Positions 1 to 7,549 of a DNA stretch of 64,000 nt are shown one piece after another. Where the stretch lies: NCBI RefSeq assembly GCF_019278525.1, contig NZ_CP058986.1, forward strand, positions 3,673,001 to 3,737,000, in the 5' to 3' direction. The stretch comes from Polaribacter sp. HaHaR_3_91 (lineage in GTDB: Bacteria > Bacteroidota > Bacteroidia > Flavobacteriales > Flavobacteriaceae). How positions within the stretch are numbered: position 1 is the stretch's first letter; each line of letters begins with the position of its first letter. The translations under genes were made by a program, and so were the position numbers. Under the pieces are notes generated by a model. The model was not told the DNA's origin and ran no database searches. It worked only from the letters and a program-made list of their open reading frames with translations.

Positions 1-2
1 TT

Positions 3-581
3 AATCTTTCTGGGTATATAATAATGGTTTCCGGCACAATAGATGAGCCAGAAACAAACACTCTAGAATTAAAAGGTTTAATTAATAGCTATGGTTCTTA
101 TTTAACAAATATTCAATTTGAATATGGTATAACAGATACTTTTGGTTCGTCAATTATGGGAACACCTAATTTTGCTTATGGTTACAGTACAAATTTAATA
201 AAAGCCACAATTAACAATATCCTTCCAAATCAAACTTATTACTATAGACTGGTTGCTACTAATAACGGCAATACTATTTATTCAGGCACTTATCAATTTA
301 CAACAGGTACATTAAGCATAAGTGATTTTTCCATAAATGAACTAATATCTGTTTATCCGAATCCTGCTAATAAATTTGTAAACATTCAATTAAAAAGTTC
401 CGAACAAATAAATTCTATTGTATTGTATAATGTTTTAGGAAAACTTATTTATAAAGAAAATAAACCAAATAACTCTGAAGCTATAAAAATAGACGTATCC
501 AATTTTGGAAAAGGGATATATTTTTTAAAGGTGAATTTCACAAATAATAAAACGATATCTAAAAAATTTATACTGAATTAA
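3..581 (+). CDS. 3' part of a T9SS-secreted surface protein (5' end outside window)
   Basis: The reading frame is open to the left edge, so the gene starts outside the window and the first in-frame ATG at 24 is probably internal. What remains is about 190 residues. First comes a beta-rich fibronectin-III-like segment with the pattern NQTYYYRLVATN. It is followed by a C-terminal type IX secretion (Por) sorting domain starting at ISVYPNPAN and ending GIYFLKVNF...KKFILN. Family knowledge: this domain sends proteins through the Bacteroidota T9SS to the cell surface or medium and is cleaved on the way. The catalytic or binding part of the protein is not visible, so its function is unknown. The gene is followed directly by an attC-like palindrome. 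Confidence 0.85.
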   Translation, partial: NLSGYIIMVSGTIDEPETNTLELKGLINSYGSYLTNIQFEYGITDTFGSSIMGTPNFAYGYSTNLIKATINNILPNQTYYYRLVATNNGNTIYSGTYQFTTGTLSISDFSINELISVYPNPANKFVNIQLKSSEQINSIVLYNVLGKLIYKENKPNNSEAIKIDVSNFGKGIYFLKVNFTNNKTISKKFILN

Positions 582-596
582 TATAAAAACACGATT

Positions 597-730
597 GCCC
601 AACACAGTATATAGTTAATTGCTATAAATCGCTTAAGTAAAGTTAAGTGTTTATTTATATAGTCCAGTGATTAAATAAAGTTTAGTGAATTTTAAGATGC
701 AACTAACCATATACATAAACGTTGTGCAAC
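597..730 (+). repeat. attC-like palindrome A (between cassette 0 and cassette 1)
   Basis: Left arm: AAC at 601-603, three bases, then GTATATAGTTA at 607-617. Right arm: TAACCATATAC at 704-714, six bases, then GTT at 721-723. The arms pair with one mismatch, so the site can fold into a long imperfect hairpin with AAC facing GTT, as in integron attC sites. The next cassette begins at 721 with GTTGTGCAAC. The core does not obey the classical GTTRRRY rule strictly. Confidence 0.6.
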
Positions 731-748
731 ATAAAACAAAATACGAAA

Positions 749-1207
749 ATGAATAAAAAATTGACTTTATTATTTTCAATTTTTATACTATTGAGCTGTA
801 ATGGAATTAAAAAGGAAAGGAATATTGATGGAAACTGGTATTCGAGTAGTTTAATAAAACTTGAAAATGGAGAAATTGACTATGCTGAAATTTTTATAAA
901 AAACGATACTGTTCATATTTGTTCAGAATATGTCTTAATGATGTTTCCTAGAAATATGATTTTGGAAAAAGATTCGCTATTCTTCTTTTCAAAAATGGAC
1001 TCTAATTTCAAAGGAAATATCTTAACGCAAACAAAAAACAGTTTTGAATTAGGTATAGATAATGAACATAAAAGAATATATTATAAATTAGAAAACGTAA
1101 AGAATCTTGAAAGTTTAATCAAAGAAGAAATAACAGAGAAAGAATTCTATTTTGAATTTAATGAACGAAGAATTAACCGATACGAAAAGTTAGGAATTGA
1201 AAATTAA
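749..1207 (+). CDS. small lipoprotein, lipocalin-like (cassette 1)
   Basis: The chosen start is ATG 749, which gives 152 residues: a lipoprotein signal peptide MNKKLTLLFSIFILLSC with the lipid-anchored Cys at residue 17, followed by a beta-rich domain containing DGNWYSS. The frame also allows a TTG at 722, but that lies inside the attC-like site. The GxWxx opening followed by alternating strands resembles small lipocalin-like proteins, though I cannot assign a family. It is the only gene in a cassette bounded by the 10-base words at 721 and 1218 and has no visible promoter of its own. It is probably anchored to the periplasmic side of a membrane. Confidence 0.75.
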   Translation: MNKKLTLLFSIFILLSCNGIKKERNIDGNWYSSSLIKLENGEIDYAEIFIKNDTVHICSEYVLMMFPRNMILEKDSLFFFSKMDSNFKGNILTQTKNSFELGIDNEHKRIYYKLENVKNLESLIKEEITEKEFYFEFNERRINRYEKLGIEN

Positions 1208-1217
1208 ATAAAATTAC

Positions 1218-1357
1218 GTTGCACAACAACGTGTAATAAAAATTGCTTAATTTTAGCTTAACCAAAAGTTGTTGCTTTTTTACTCACTTCTATTTTCCTG
1301 CGGAAAATAGAAGTGAGTAAAAATCGCAACTTTTAATACACAAAACCGTTACCTGTA
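1218..1357 (+). repeat. attC-like palindrome B (between cassettes 1 and 2)
   Basis: GTTGCACAAC at 1218-1227 is the exact reverse complement of the first ten bases of cassette 1 (721-730). It is followed by GTGTAATAAAA, and the right arm is TTTTAATACAC before GTT at 1348. The centre holds a perfect 22-bp hairpin (1277-1298 with 1302-1323, loop TGC). Cassette 2 begins at 1348 with GTTACCTGTA. Confidence 0.65.
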
Positions 1358-1360
1358 ATT

Positions 1361-1921
1361 ATGAAAAACATCCTGCTTGCCATAATATTATTTCCGATTT
1401 TGACTTATTGCCAGTCATCTAAAACTTATTTGGAATTAGTTGACGACGCAAAAACGAAGAAAAGTTCGGAACAAATTGAAAAACTGTTTATTGGAACGTG
1501 GGAATTTCAAAAATTGACTGATAAAAACGGAAAAATTATTACCGAAATAAAACATTTTGTAAACGACACAATTACTGCCAATGAAGTTGTTTGGAGACCA
1601 AGTATGCGGATTGAAAAAAATGGAACTTATAAACTAATTGGTTGTGAAAATTCGGAAAATTGTGAAAGTGGAAAATGGGAATATGACTCAAAAGAAAAGG
1701 TCGTTATAATGACCTTTGACAAACCACAATACAACGTTCCGATTGACAAACTTGCGCCTGGTCTTTTGGAACAATTAAAAAAATCTGGTTCTTTAATTGA
1801 GTTTACGAAAAACGAAATAGAAATAGCGGAAATCACTCAAACGGAATTGAAAGTGTTTGAATTTTTGGAAAGTGACGGAACTGAATTTAAATATAATTTA
1901 AAAGTGTATCGGAAAAAATAA
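1361..1921 (+). CDS. secreted lipocalin-like protein (cassette 2)
   Basis: This 186-residue protein has a signal peptide (MKNILLAIILFPILTYCQSS), which could be a lipoprotein signal with Cys17. The mature part contains the pattern GTWEFQKL...NGTYKLIG...SGKWEYDSK. Such GTW/GKWxY strand patterns are typical of lipocalin-like domains in Bacteroidota. The ATG lies only four bases after the cassette boundary word, so the gene nearly fills its cassette. The ligand is unknown. The opposite-strand frame inside it is a shadow. Confidence 0.75.
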   Translation: MKNILLAIILFPILTYCQSSKTYLELVDDAKTKKSSEQIEKLFIGTWEFQKLTDKNGKIITEIKHFVNDTITANEVVWRPSMRIEKNGTYKLIGCENSENCESGKWEYDSKEKVVIMTFDKPQYNVPIDKLAPGLLEQLKKSGSLIEFTKNEIEIAEITQTELKVFEFLESDGTEFKYNLKVYRKK

Positions 1922-1922
1922 C

Positions 1923-2061
1923 TACAGGTAACACCGTATAAACTTTATTGCTAGTTGTAGCTCACTTGGGAAATTCCTTCGGAATTTCGCCGTTCGTGTT
2001 TTATTTAGTAAATTCATTGCTTAAACAACGCAACAATGCTTATACAACAACGTTAGCAAAC
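1923..2061 (+). repeat. attC-like palindrome C (between cassettes 2 and 3)
   Basis: TACAGGTAAC at 1923-1932 is the exact reverse complement of the start of cassette 2 (1348-1357). It is followed by ACC and GTATAA; the right arm is TTATAC, six bases, then GTT at 2052. The middle contains a small palindrome around GGAAATTCCTTCGGAATTTC. Cassette 3 begins with GTTAGCAAAC at 2052-2061. Confidence 0.65.
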
Positions 2062-2110
2062 ATTAGAATCAACATTATTCATTCCTAGAATTCTATTCAT
2101 AATTACGTAA

Positions 2111-3259
2111 ATGGAAATTAACTATAACATTGTCAGTTTAATCGATATACTCGGGTTAGTTCAAGGTGTGTTTTTAGGCTTGGTATTAATAATCGAGGGC
2201 AGACGCATAAAACCCAAGCTTTTTTTAGGCTTATTTTTAATTGCGTATTGCGCAGAACTCTTAAACTCAATCCTTCACGATTTAAACATTCTTGAATCTG
2301 AACCTTGGTTGCTGTTTTTACCATTTAACTTTTTTTATTTAATACTTCCTTTATTCTATATATATGTTAAAGGAATTTCTAATATTAATTTAACTAAAAA
2401 GAAAATTGTACTCATCCTTTTGCCTGGAATACTAGAATTTATAAGTTATACAGTACTTTTTATGCTAAGTGTGGGTACAAAAGTAAAATTGCATAATTCA
2501 GAAAGTTTTTCTAATGTATTGTCTCTGATTGAAATATTATCATTTGCTTATTCAATATATTATATCTTTCTAACTATTAAATTCATTAATAAGCAAAAAA
2601 CAAAAGTTGAAGAATTTTACTCAAATACAGAAGGAAAATTACTCACTTGGGCAAAGGGTGTTCTTATGTTTCTGTTTACCTTTCTGATTATTATATTGTC
2701 TTCACTTTTTTTAGAAGGAATATTTTATGATGATTACATCTATCCAGCCATTTCAATAATTAATGTCGTTTTTATTTTCTGGATAGGGATTTCCGGTATA
2801 AAGCAGTCTAAGCTTTTTGTCACTAAAATCGCTAGTATTAAAAAGATAGACCATCAACAAAGTGATGTTAATGAAACCAATAATAGATTAAAAACTAATA
2901 ATAAAGATCATTATGAAAAGTTAATTGCATTAATGGATGATGAAAAATTATTTTTAGAGCCCAATTTATCTTTAGCAGATGTGTCTTTAAAACTTAAAAT
3001 AACGCAACGGAATTTATCGGAACTCATACGAGACGAGTCTGACAAAAACTTTAATCAATTTGTAAATCATTATCGAGTAGAAGAAGCAAAAAAGTTATTA
3101 TTAGATACTTCAAACAATCATTTAAATATGTTAGGAATAGCTTTTGACTCAGGATTTAGCTCAAAAGCAACATTTTATAGTGTTTTTAAAAAACACACTT
3201 CCCTTACACCTACATTGTTTAAAAACAACATATTACCACAAAACTACACGAGTCTATAA
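2111..3259 (+). CDS. membrane-bound AraC-family transcriptional regulator (cassette 3)
   Basis: This 382-residue protein has two halves. Residues about 10-240 hold six to seven hydrophobic helices (for example VQGVFLGLVLIIEG, FLPFNFFYLILPLFYIYV, FIFWIGISGI). Residues about 270-375 form a double helix-turn-helix of the AraC type: LSLADVSLKLKITQRNLSELIR and LGIAFDSGFSSKATFYSVFKKHTSLTP. Proteins of this build are common in Flavobacteria and are thought to sense a signal at the membrane and act on nearby promoters; here that is inference. A palindrome and a good promoter element follow the gene, before two more genes in the same cassette, so those may be its targets. Confidence 0.85.
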   Translation: MEINYNIVSLIDILGLVQGVFLGLVLIIEGRRIKPKLFLGLFLIAYCAELLNSILHDLNILESEPWLLFLPFNFFYLILPLFYIYVKGISNINLTKKKIVLILLPGILEFISYTVLFMLSVGTKVKLHNSESFSNVLSLIEILSFAYSIYYIFLTIKFINKQKTKVEEFYSNTEGKLLTWAKGVLMFLFTFLIIILSSLFLEGIFYDDYIYPAISIINVVFIFWIGISGIKQSKLFVTKIASIKKIDHQQSDVNETNNRLKTNNKDHYEKLIALMDDEKLFLEPNLSLADVSLKLKITQRNLSELIRDESDKNFNQFVNHYRVEEAKKLLLDTSNNHLNMLGIAFDSGFSSKATFYSVFKKHTSLTPTLFKNNILPQNYTSL

Positions 3260-3270
3260 TTATGTAATAA

Positions 3271-3293
3271 GTCTAGAAAACGGTTTTCTAGAC
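3271..3293. promoter_or_regulatory. 23-bp near-perfect palindrome, candidate operator
   Basis: The half-site GTCTAGAAAAC is followed by one central base and its exact reverse complement. It lies 12 bp after the AraC-type gene and about 43 bp upstream of a TAnnTTTG promoter element. There is no T-run after it, so a terminator is less likely than a protein-binding site. Confidence 0.4.
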
Positions 3294-3335
3294 TCAACAA
3301 GCCTTTTTTAAGACTTAAAAAATAGTCCTTGGCCG

Positions 3336-3343
3336 TATCTTTG
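3336..3343 (+). promoter_or_regulatory. Bacteroidota-type -7 promoter element
   Basis: TATCTTTG fits the Bacteroidota sigma-factor -7 consensus TAnnTTTG and sits 26 bp upstream of the ATG at 3369. A convincing -33 TTG at the usual distance is not visible. It would drive the small membrane protein and the lipoprotein that follow. Confidence 0.5.
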
Positions 3344-3368
3344 CACCAGCAAATCAAGAATTAGAATT

Positions 3369-3572
3369 ATGAAGACTAATAAACTGACTTTGATGGTAAT
3401 AATCTTTATCTGGATTCTTTTCATTTCTTGGGAATTACTTGTAACAGAATGGAGTCTTATAAAAAACAAAGATGCATTTAGGGTAGACCTACTTATTATT
3501 TTTCCACTACTTCAGTTTATTACAATTTATACATTAATTAAAGTATTTAGTAAAACCAAAATAACAAAATAA
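3369..3572 (+). CDS. small two-helix membrane protein
   Basis: A 67-residue protein with two hydrophobic segments (about residues 8-25 and 42-60) and a basic C-terminus. No family is recognised. It sits 36 bp before the lipoprotein gene at 3608 and behind a good promoter element, so the two are probably co-transcribed. The presence of start, stop and promoter makes it more than a chance frame, but its role is unknown. Confidence 0.55.
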   Translation: MKTNKLTLMVIIFIWILFISWELLVTEWSLIKNKDAFRVDLLIIFPLLQFITIYTLIKVFSKTKITK

Positions 3573-3607
3573 ATAATTGCGCAAAAGTGCGCTAAAAATT
3601 AAAAAAA

Positions 3608-4372
3608 ATGAAAATTAAAAATTTATTTAAAACAGTAATTTGCTTATTAACTTTAAGCTTAACATTTAGTTGTTCTAGCGATGATGATTCTATGAATCCA
3701 CCAACTGTTAATAGTAACTTTACAACTAATTCCAACACAGATTTTTTTATAAATTTTGATGGGACTGTAAATCTAATAGTTTCGGGAACTTTTCAAGAAG
3801 ATAGTGGTTTTGGGACAGTAACAGACAGAGGTTTTGTTTATGGTACTTCATCTAACCCTGAGGTTGGTGCTAATAGTACTTCAGGTATATCTGGTAATAA
3901 TTCTGATGCAACAGGTTATATAGAAAATTTAACAAGTGGTCAAACTTATTTTATAAGAGGTTATTTTGAATACAGTGATGGCACTCATTTCTATGGAAAC
4001 GAGATACAAGCAAGTACTGATGTTGATGCGAGTACTAGTAGAAATGTTACTTTAGATATAGAATCAGACGCGTTTTTAATTCAGACAGACTTTATCACAG
4101 TAACATTAAATATTAATAATGTTGTTAAAGAAATGCCTATAGAATTTGGTGTTGAATATAGTGTAAATAGCGATTTCACTAGCAGTAGTATAAATGCAAT
4201 TGAGAATTTTGATGGTATACATAACGAAGGTACTATTGTAATTACTAGTTATTCTGCTGTAGCAGAACCTCTAATGTCAGGAACTCAATACTATTTTAGG
4301 CCATACGTAAAATATGCTGACAATACAGTAACAAATGGCGGAACTAGTATAGCTAATTTCGCTACAAACTAA
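3608..4372 (+). CDS. surface lipoprotein with fibronectin-III-like repeats (cassette 3)
   Basis: This 254-residue protein has a lipoprotein signal peptide ending LTFSC and the mature start CSSDDDS, a typical Bacteroidota lipoprotein export pattern. Two beta-sandwich-like units follow. Each carries a pattern of the kind DRGFVYGTSSNP...SGQTYFIRGYFEYSDG, where the second unit reads IEFGVEYSVNSDF...SGTQYYFRPYVKYADN. The same pattern occurs in the secreted protein at the left edge of the window. It is probably surface-exposed, and its partner is unknown. It is the last gene of the three-gene cassette 3 and ends 12 bp before the closing boundary word. Confidence 0.75.
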   Translation: MKIKNLFKTVICLLTLSLTFSCSSDDDSMNPPTVNSNFTTNSNTDFFINFDGTVNLIVSGTFQEDSGFGTVTDRGFVYGTSSNPEVGANSTSGISGNNSDATGYIENLTSGQTYFIRGYFEYSDGTHFYGNEIQASTDVDASTSRNVTLDIESDAFLIQTDFITVTLNINNVVKEMPIEFGVEYSVNSDFTSSSINAIENFDGIHNEGTIVITSYSAVAEPLMSGTQYYFRPYVKYADNTVTNGGTSIANFATN

Positions 4373-4384
4373 ATAGAATAAAAC

Positions 4385-4521
4385 GTTTGCTAACAACGTA
4401 TATAAAAAATAGCTAATTAAGCGCAAATCATAATGGTTTGCGCTTTTTTAATATCTTTAGGCAAAGAGAAAAGTATTGAATACCTAAACGCTACTTTTCA
4501 TATACAAGACCGTTAGCGCAC
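4385..4521 (+). repeat. attC-like palindrome D (end of cassette 3, start of cassette 4)
   Basis: GTTTGCTAAC at 4385-4394 is the exact reverse complement of the start of cassette 3 (2052-2061). It is followed by AAC and GTATAT; the right arm is ATATAC, AAGACC, then GTT at 4512. The next cassette starts GTTAGCGCAC, but its matching closing word GTGCGCTAAC is not found in the window, so cassette 4 has been broken. Confidence 0.65.
4420..4450 (+). terminator. rho-independent terminator inside attC-like site D
   Basis: AGCGCAAA (4420-4427) pairs with TTTGCGCT (4437-4444) around a nine-base loop and is followed by a run of six T. It would stop transcription of the cassette 3 genes. Confidence 0.7.
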
Positions 4522-4542
4522 ATTGCTCACTTGTACTCCTCC

Positions 4543-5637
4543 ATTCAATAACTTAACGCAACAAATCTAAAATTATAGATTTGTAAAATGGAAGTAAAAA
4601 AACATAGACGATTAACTTTGAAAGAAAGAGTGATTATTCAGACTCTTTTAAATGAAGAAAAGTCTAAATCTTATATAGCAATTAAACTCAATAGATCTCG
4701 TTCAACTATCGGTAGAGAAGTGAATAAATGGGTGCAAAAAAAAGAACATAGATATGATGCTGAACTTGCTCATTGGTGTGCTAAAGAAGATTATTTAAAC
4801 AAGAGAAATTTAGATAAAATAAGCACTTATTCTTTACTCAAATTTTTTGTCTACAAAGGACTTTTATCAAACTGGAATCCTGAACAAATTTCTGGAAGAT
4901 TAAAAGAGTTGTATCCTAATAATCTAATAATGTCTATTTCACACGAAGCTATTTATAGACACATTTATACTAGACCACAAGCTCGTTTAAATAAAAAGTT
5001 AATCAAACTATTAGTACGTAAAAAAACAAGACGTAGAACTCCTAAAAAAAGACGTGGTGGTGGAAGTAAAATCATTAACCAAGTCAGTATTGACAACAGA
5101 CCACAACATATTGAACTTAGAAATGAAGTGGGACATTGGGAAGGAGATTTAGTGATTGGAAAAAATCATAAAAGTGCTATTGGAACTATTGTAGAGCGCA
5201 AAACTAGATTTACTTTAATAGTAAAATTAGAGTCTAAAAAAGCAGGTGAAGTAGCTAATGAGTTTTCTAAAATATTAAACAAATTAAATCCTATTTATAA
5301 AAAATCAATGACATATGATAATGGAATTGAAATGGCGAGACACGAAATGATTACTAAAAAAACAGGTATGAAAATATACTTTGCACATCCATATTCTTCC
5401 TGGGAAAGAGGAACAAATGAAAATACAAATGGACTCATTAGAAGATATCTTCCAAAAGGAACAAACTTCAATGAAATTGACGTAAATAAACTCCAAAATA
5501 TTCAAGAAAAATTGAACAACAGACCAAGAAAAATTATAGGATATAAAACTCCAAAAGAAATGATGGATTTAGAACTTAAATTTGTAGCTTAGTAACATCA
5601 ATAAACAAAAACGGTTTGTTGCGTTACAACATTGAAT
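4543..5637 (+). mobile_element. complete IS30-family insertion sequence
   Basis: The element is about 1.09 kb and carries one intact transposase. Its ends are imperfect inverted repeats: ATTCAAT, four bases, TAACGCAACAAA on the left (4543-4565) and the complement on the right (about 5615-5637). Length and inverted repeats fit IS30. I see no clear target duplication. It sits inside cassette 4, just after the boundary at 4512, and probably destroyed that cassette. Confidence 0.8.
4588..5592 (+). CDS. IS30-family transposase
   Basis: The 334-residue protein starts with a helix-turn-helix (LTLKERVIIQTLLNEEKS and SYIAIKLNRSRSTIGREV, residues about 8-45). It continues with an RNase-H-fold DDE catalytic core: HWEGDLV for the first Asp, TYDNGIE for the second Asp, and ERGTNENTNGLIRRYLPKG for the Glu. 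The C-terminal NNRPRKIIGYKTPKEMM is typical of the family. Its length is normal for IS30 and there is no frameshift, so it is likely active. It cuts and pastes its own element by recognising the inverted repeats at 4543 and 5637. Confidence 0.93.
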   Translation: MEVKKHRRLTLKERVIIQTLLNEEKSKSYIAIKLNRSRSTIGREVNKWVQKKEHRYDAELAHWCAKEDYLNKRNLDKISTYSLLKFFVYKGLLSNWNPEQISGRLKELYPNNLIMSISHEAIYRHIYTRPQARLNKKLIKLLVRKKTRRRTPKKRRGGGSKIINQVSIDNRPQHIELRNEVGHWEGDLVIGKNHKSAIGTIVERKTRFTLIVKLESKKAGEVANEFSKILNKLNPIYKKSMTYDNGIEMARHEMITKKTGMKIYFAHPYSSWERGTNENTNGLIRRYLPKGTNFNEIDVNKLQNIQEKLNNRPRKIIGYKTPKEMMDLELKFVA

Positions 5638-5773
5638 CCAAGGTGCAAACCATTAAAATTTGAACTAAAAAAGCCAACCGCACAAACAGCACATTTGGTT
5701 TTTTTGCCGACACATAAGCCAACGCTAAAAAAACTAAAAGAGCTATTTTTTAGCCAACGCACAAAACGAAACG

Positions 5774-6970
5774 ATGAATACTTTCAATGACATAAAAGAA
5801 TTGGTTACCGCTTTGAAAAGAGAGGAAAAACTGATATCTGAAATGTTTAGTAAAAGAAAATCCATAGACTACAGATTGAGTGATGCACTAGAACTAGTTG
5901 ATTACGAAGAAAGTCGAATTGATAAGTTAATAGAAAAATCTGTTATAAGAGAAAATGGAGGCTTATTAGAACTTGATGGTCAATTTTTAGAATTCTTTGA
6001 ACAAGTACTTTATGTTAGTGAAGAAATTAACTTGTCCTACATTGATGATAATATCAAAACTATAAAAGAACATATCCTTTATTTTTTAAATGAGCCTAAT
6101 GAAAATCGCAGATATTCATATTTAAGGCTAATAAAAAAAACGTTTAGAAATATGGGACTAGTCACACTACGAAGTGTGGTAGATTTAAGAAGAAATATTG
6201 AAAACACCTTTAAAAACGAATCTAATTACAAGAATAAACAATTAAAGTTAGAACACCTTGATGAGAAAAGAACAATAATAACAAATTTGATACAGCAAAC
6301 ATTGACTCTAATTAACGAGGAAGAATTAACTTTTTTTAATAGAGCCTTAGACGAAGAATTGAATCGAATTATTATTGAATTAAAACATCAGCTAGGAGAA
6401 TGCTCACATAACCTAATTGAAATAGAAAAACAGATAATTGATTTTCTAAATCAAATAAAACAACAAGGGAGGTTCTTAGAAAAATTACGAAAACTAAAAT
6501 ATTTAAAAGACAATTTTACTATTGAAGCAGAAACAGACATTAAACAAATAGTATCAAATAAGAATCACGTGATTTTTGAGGGAAGAACAAATCAGTCTTT
6601 AAACTTATCTATTGATTTTCTTAGAGAAAATGAAAAAGCTTTTGAAGCAATTAAGAGAATTGCTAAACAGCATAAGGACAGGTTACTCTTCAAACCAGAA
6701 ATAGCAGATAGTATTTCTAATGAATATCTTGAAAATAGTATTGAGAAAGAAATAATGATTAATTTAGAAGAAGTACGAAATCGATTTGTTGCTACAAGTG
6801 ATAACTTATTCAATTTTATTTTAAATTATGATTTTTCAAAAGACGTAGATTTTAATGAACGAGTAACAATCTTCTGCCAAATCATTTCTCAATATGAGCA
6901 AGAATTAAAAATAAAAGACAATTTCCAAATCACCAATGGTATTGAATATGCTATGGTATTTTCAAAATAA
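5774..6970 (+). CDS. jetA: Wadjet subunit JetA (MukF-like kleisin)
   Basis: This 398-residue, mostly helical protein has an N-terminal winged-helix-like start (DIKELVTALKREEKLISEMFSKRKS) and a long helical middle (residues about 140-260). Neither motif alone would name it; the call rests on position as first gene of the JetA-JetB-JetC-JetD order and on general likeness to MksF/JetA kleisins. In Wadjet, JetA bridges the SMC arms of JetC into a loop-extruding complex that detects small circular DNA. The protein is at the short end for the family. jetB starts six bases after its stop, indicating an operon. Confidence 0.75.
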   Translation: MNTFNDIKELVTALKREEKLISEMFSKRKSIDYRLSDALELVDYEESRIDKLIEKSVIRENGGLLELDGQFLEFFEQVLYVSEEINLSYIDDNIKTIKEHILYFLNEPNENRRYSYLRLIKKTFRNMGLVTLRSVVDLRRNIENTFKNESNYKNKQLKLEHLDEKRTIITNLIQQTLTLINEEELTFFNRALDEELNRIIIELKHQLGECSHNLIEIEKQIIDFLNQIKQQGRFLEKLRKLKYLKDNFTIEAETDIKQIVSNKNHVIFEGRTNQSLNLSIDFLRENEKAFEAIKRIAKQHKDRLLFKPEIADSISNEYLENSIEKEIMINLEEVRNRFVATSDNLFNFILNYDFSKDVDFNERVTIFCQIISQYEQELKIKDNFQITNGIEYAMVFSK

Positions 6971-6976
6971 ATTTTA

Positions 6977-7549
6977 ATGATTACAAAATATACATCAGAA
7001 ATATTTGACGTGCTTCGCAAAGGACAATTCATCTGTTCAAACAGCCCAGATAATGACATTCAAAAGCTTTATAGGATTTTAGAAGATCAAGAAACATTTG
7101 AAGATTTATACGAATACTTTTATCAAATCAACTATATCTTAGAACAAGGCAATGAATTTTTCTATTTCAGTCGTATAGAAAATAATGCAGACTTAGACAG
7201 GAAACTAGAAAAAGCATTTAATTGGATTGACATACTAGACTTTTTTAAAACTTTTGATTCTTCTTTTGATGTAGGCTTTAGGTTTTCACCATCAGACATT
7301 GTAAATCAACTAAAAAACAATGCAGATTTAAAAACCAAACTAGAACAATTAAAAAAAATAGGTGTTGACAAAAAAAGTTACTCAGATAGAATAAAAAAAA
7401 TAATTGAGAAACTTGAAAAAGATAATTTTATAACATTAGAAAATGAGATTTCAGAAACATACAAAGTACTTACTTCACTAAATTATTTGAAAAACATTAT
7501 AACAGCTATTAATATTCCCGAAGAAATAGAAAATGAGATACCTGAATAA
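6977..7549 (+). CDS. jetB: Wadjet subunit JetB (MukE-like)
   Basis: A 190-residue acidic helical protein beginning with ITKYTSEIFDVLRKGQFICS and continuing LYRILEDQETFEDLYEYF. Size, position and this winged-helix-like N-terminus fit the MukE/DUF4194 KITE subunit of Wadjet condensins, which binds the JetA kleisin. Its last 17 bases overlap the start of jetC, so translation of the two is probably coupled. Identification is mainly from gene order and size. Confidence 0.75.
   Translation: MITKYTSEIFDVLRKGQFICSNSPDNDIQKLYRILEDQETFEDLYEYFYQINYILEQGNEFFYFSRIENNADLDRKLEKAFNWIDILDFFKTFDSSFDVGFRFSPSDIVNQLKNNADLKTKLEQLKKIGVDKKSYSDRIKKIIEKLEKDNFITLENEISETYKVLTSLNYLKNIITAINIPEEIENEIPE

Noticed and set aside
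722..748. TTG start extending the first lipoprotein
   Set aside because: It falls inside the cassette boundary word, and the signal peptide begins naturally at ATG 749.
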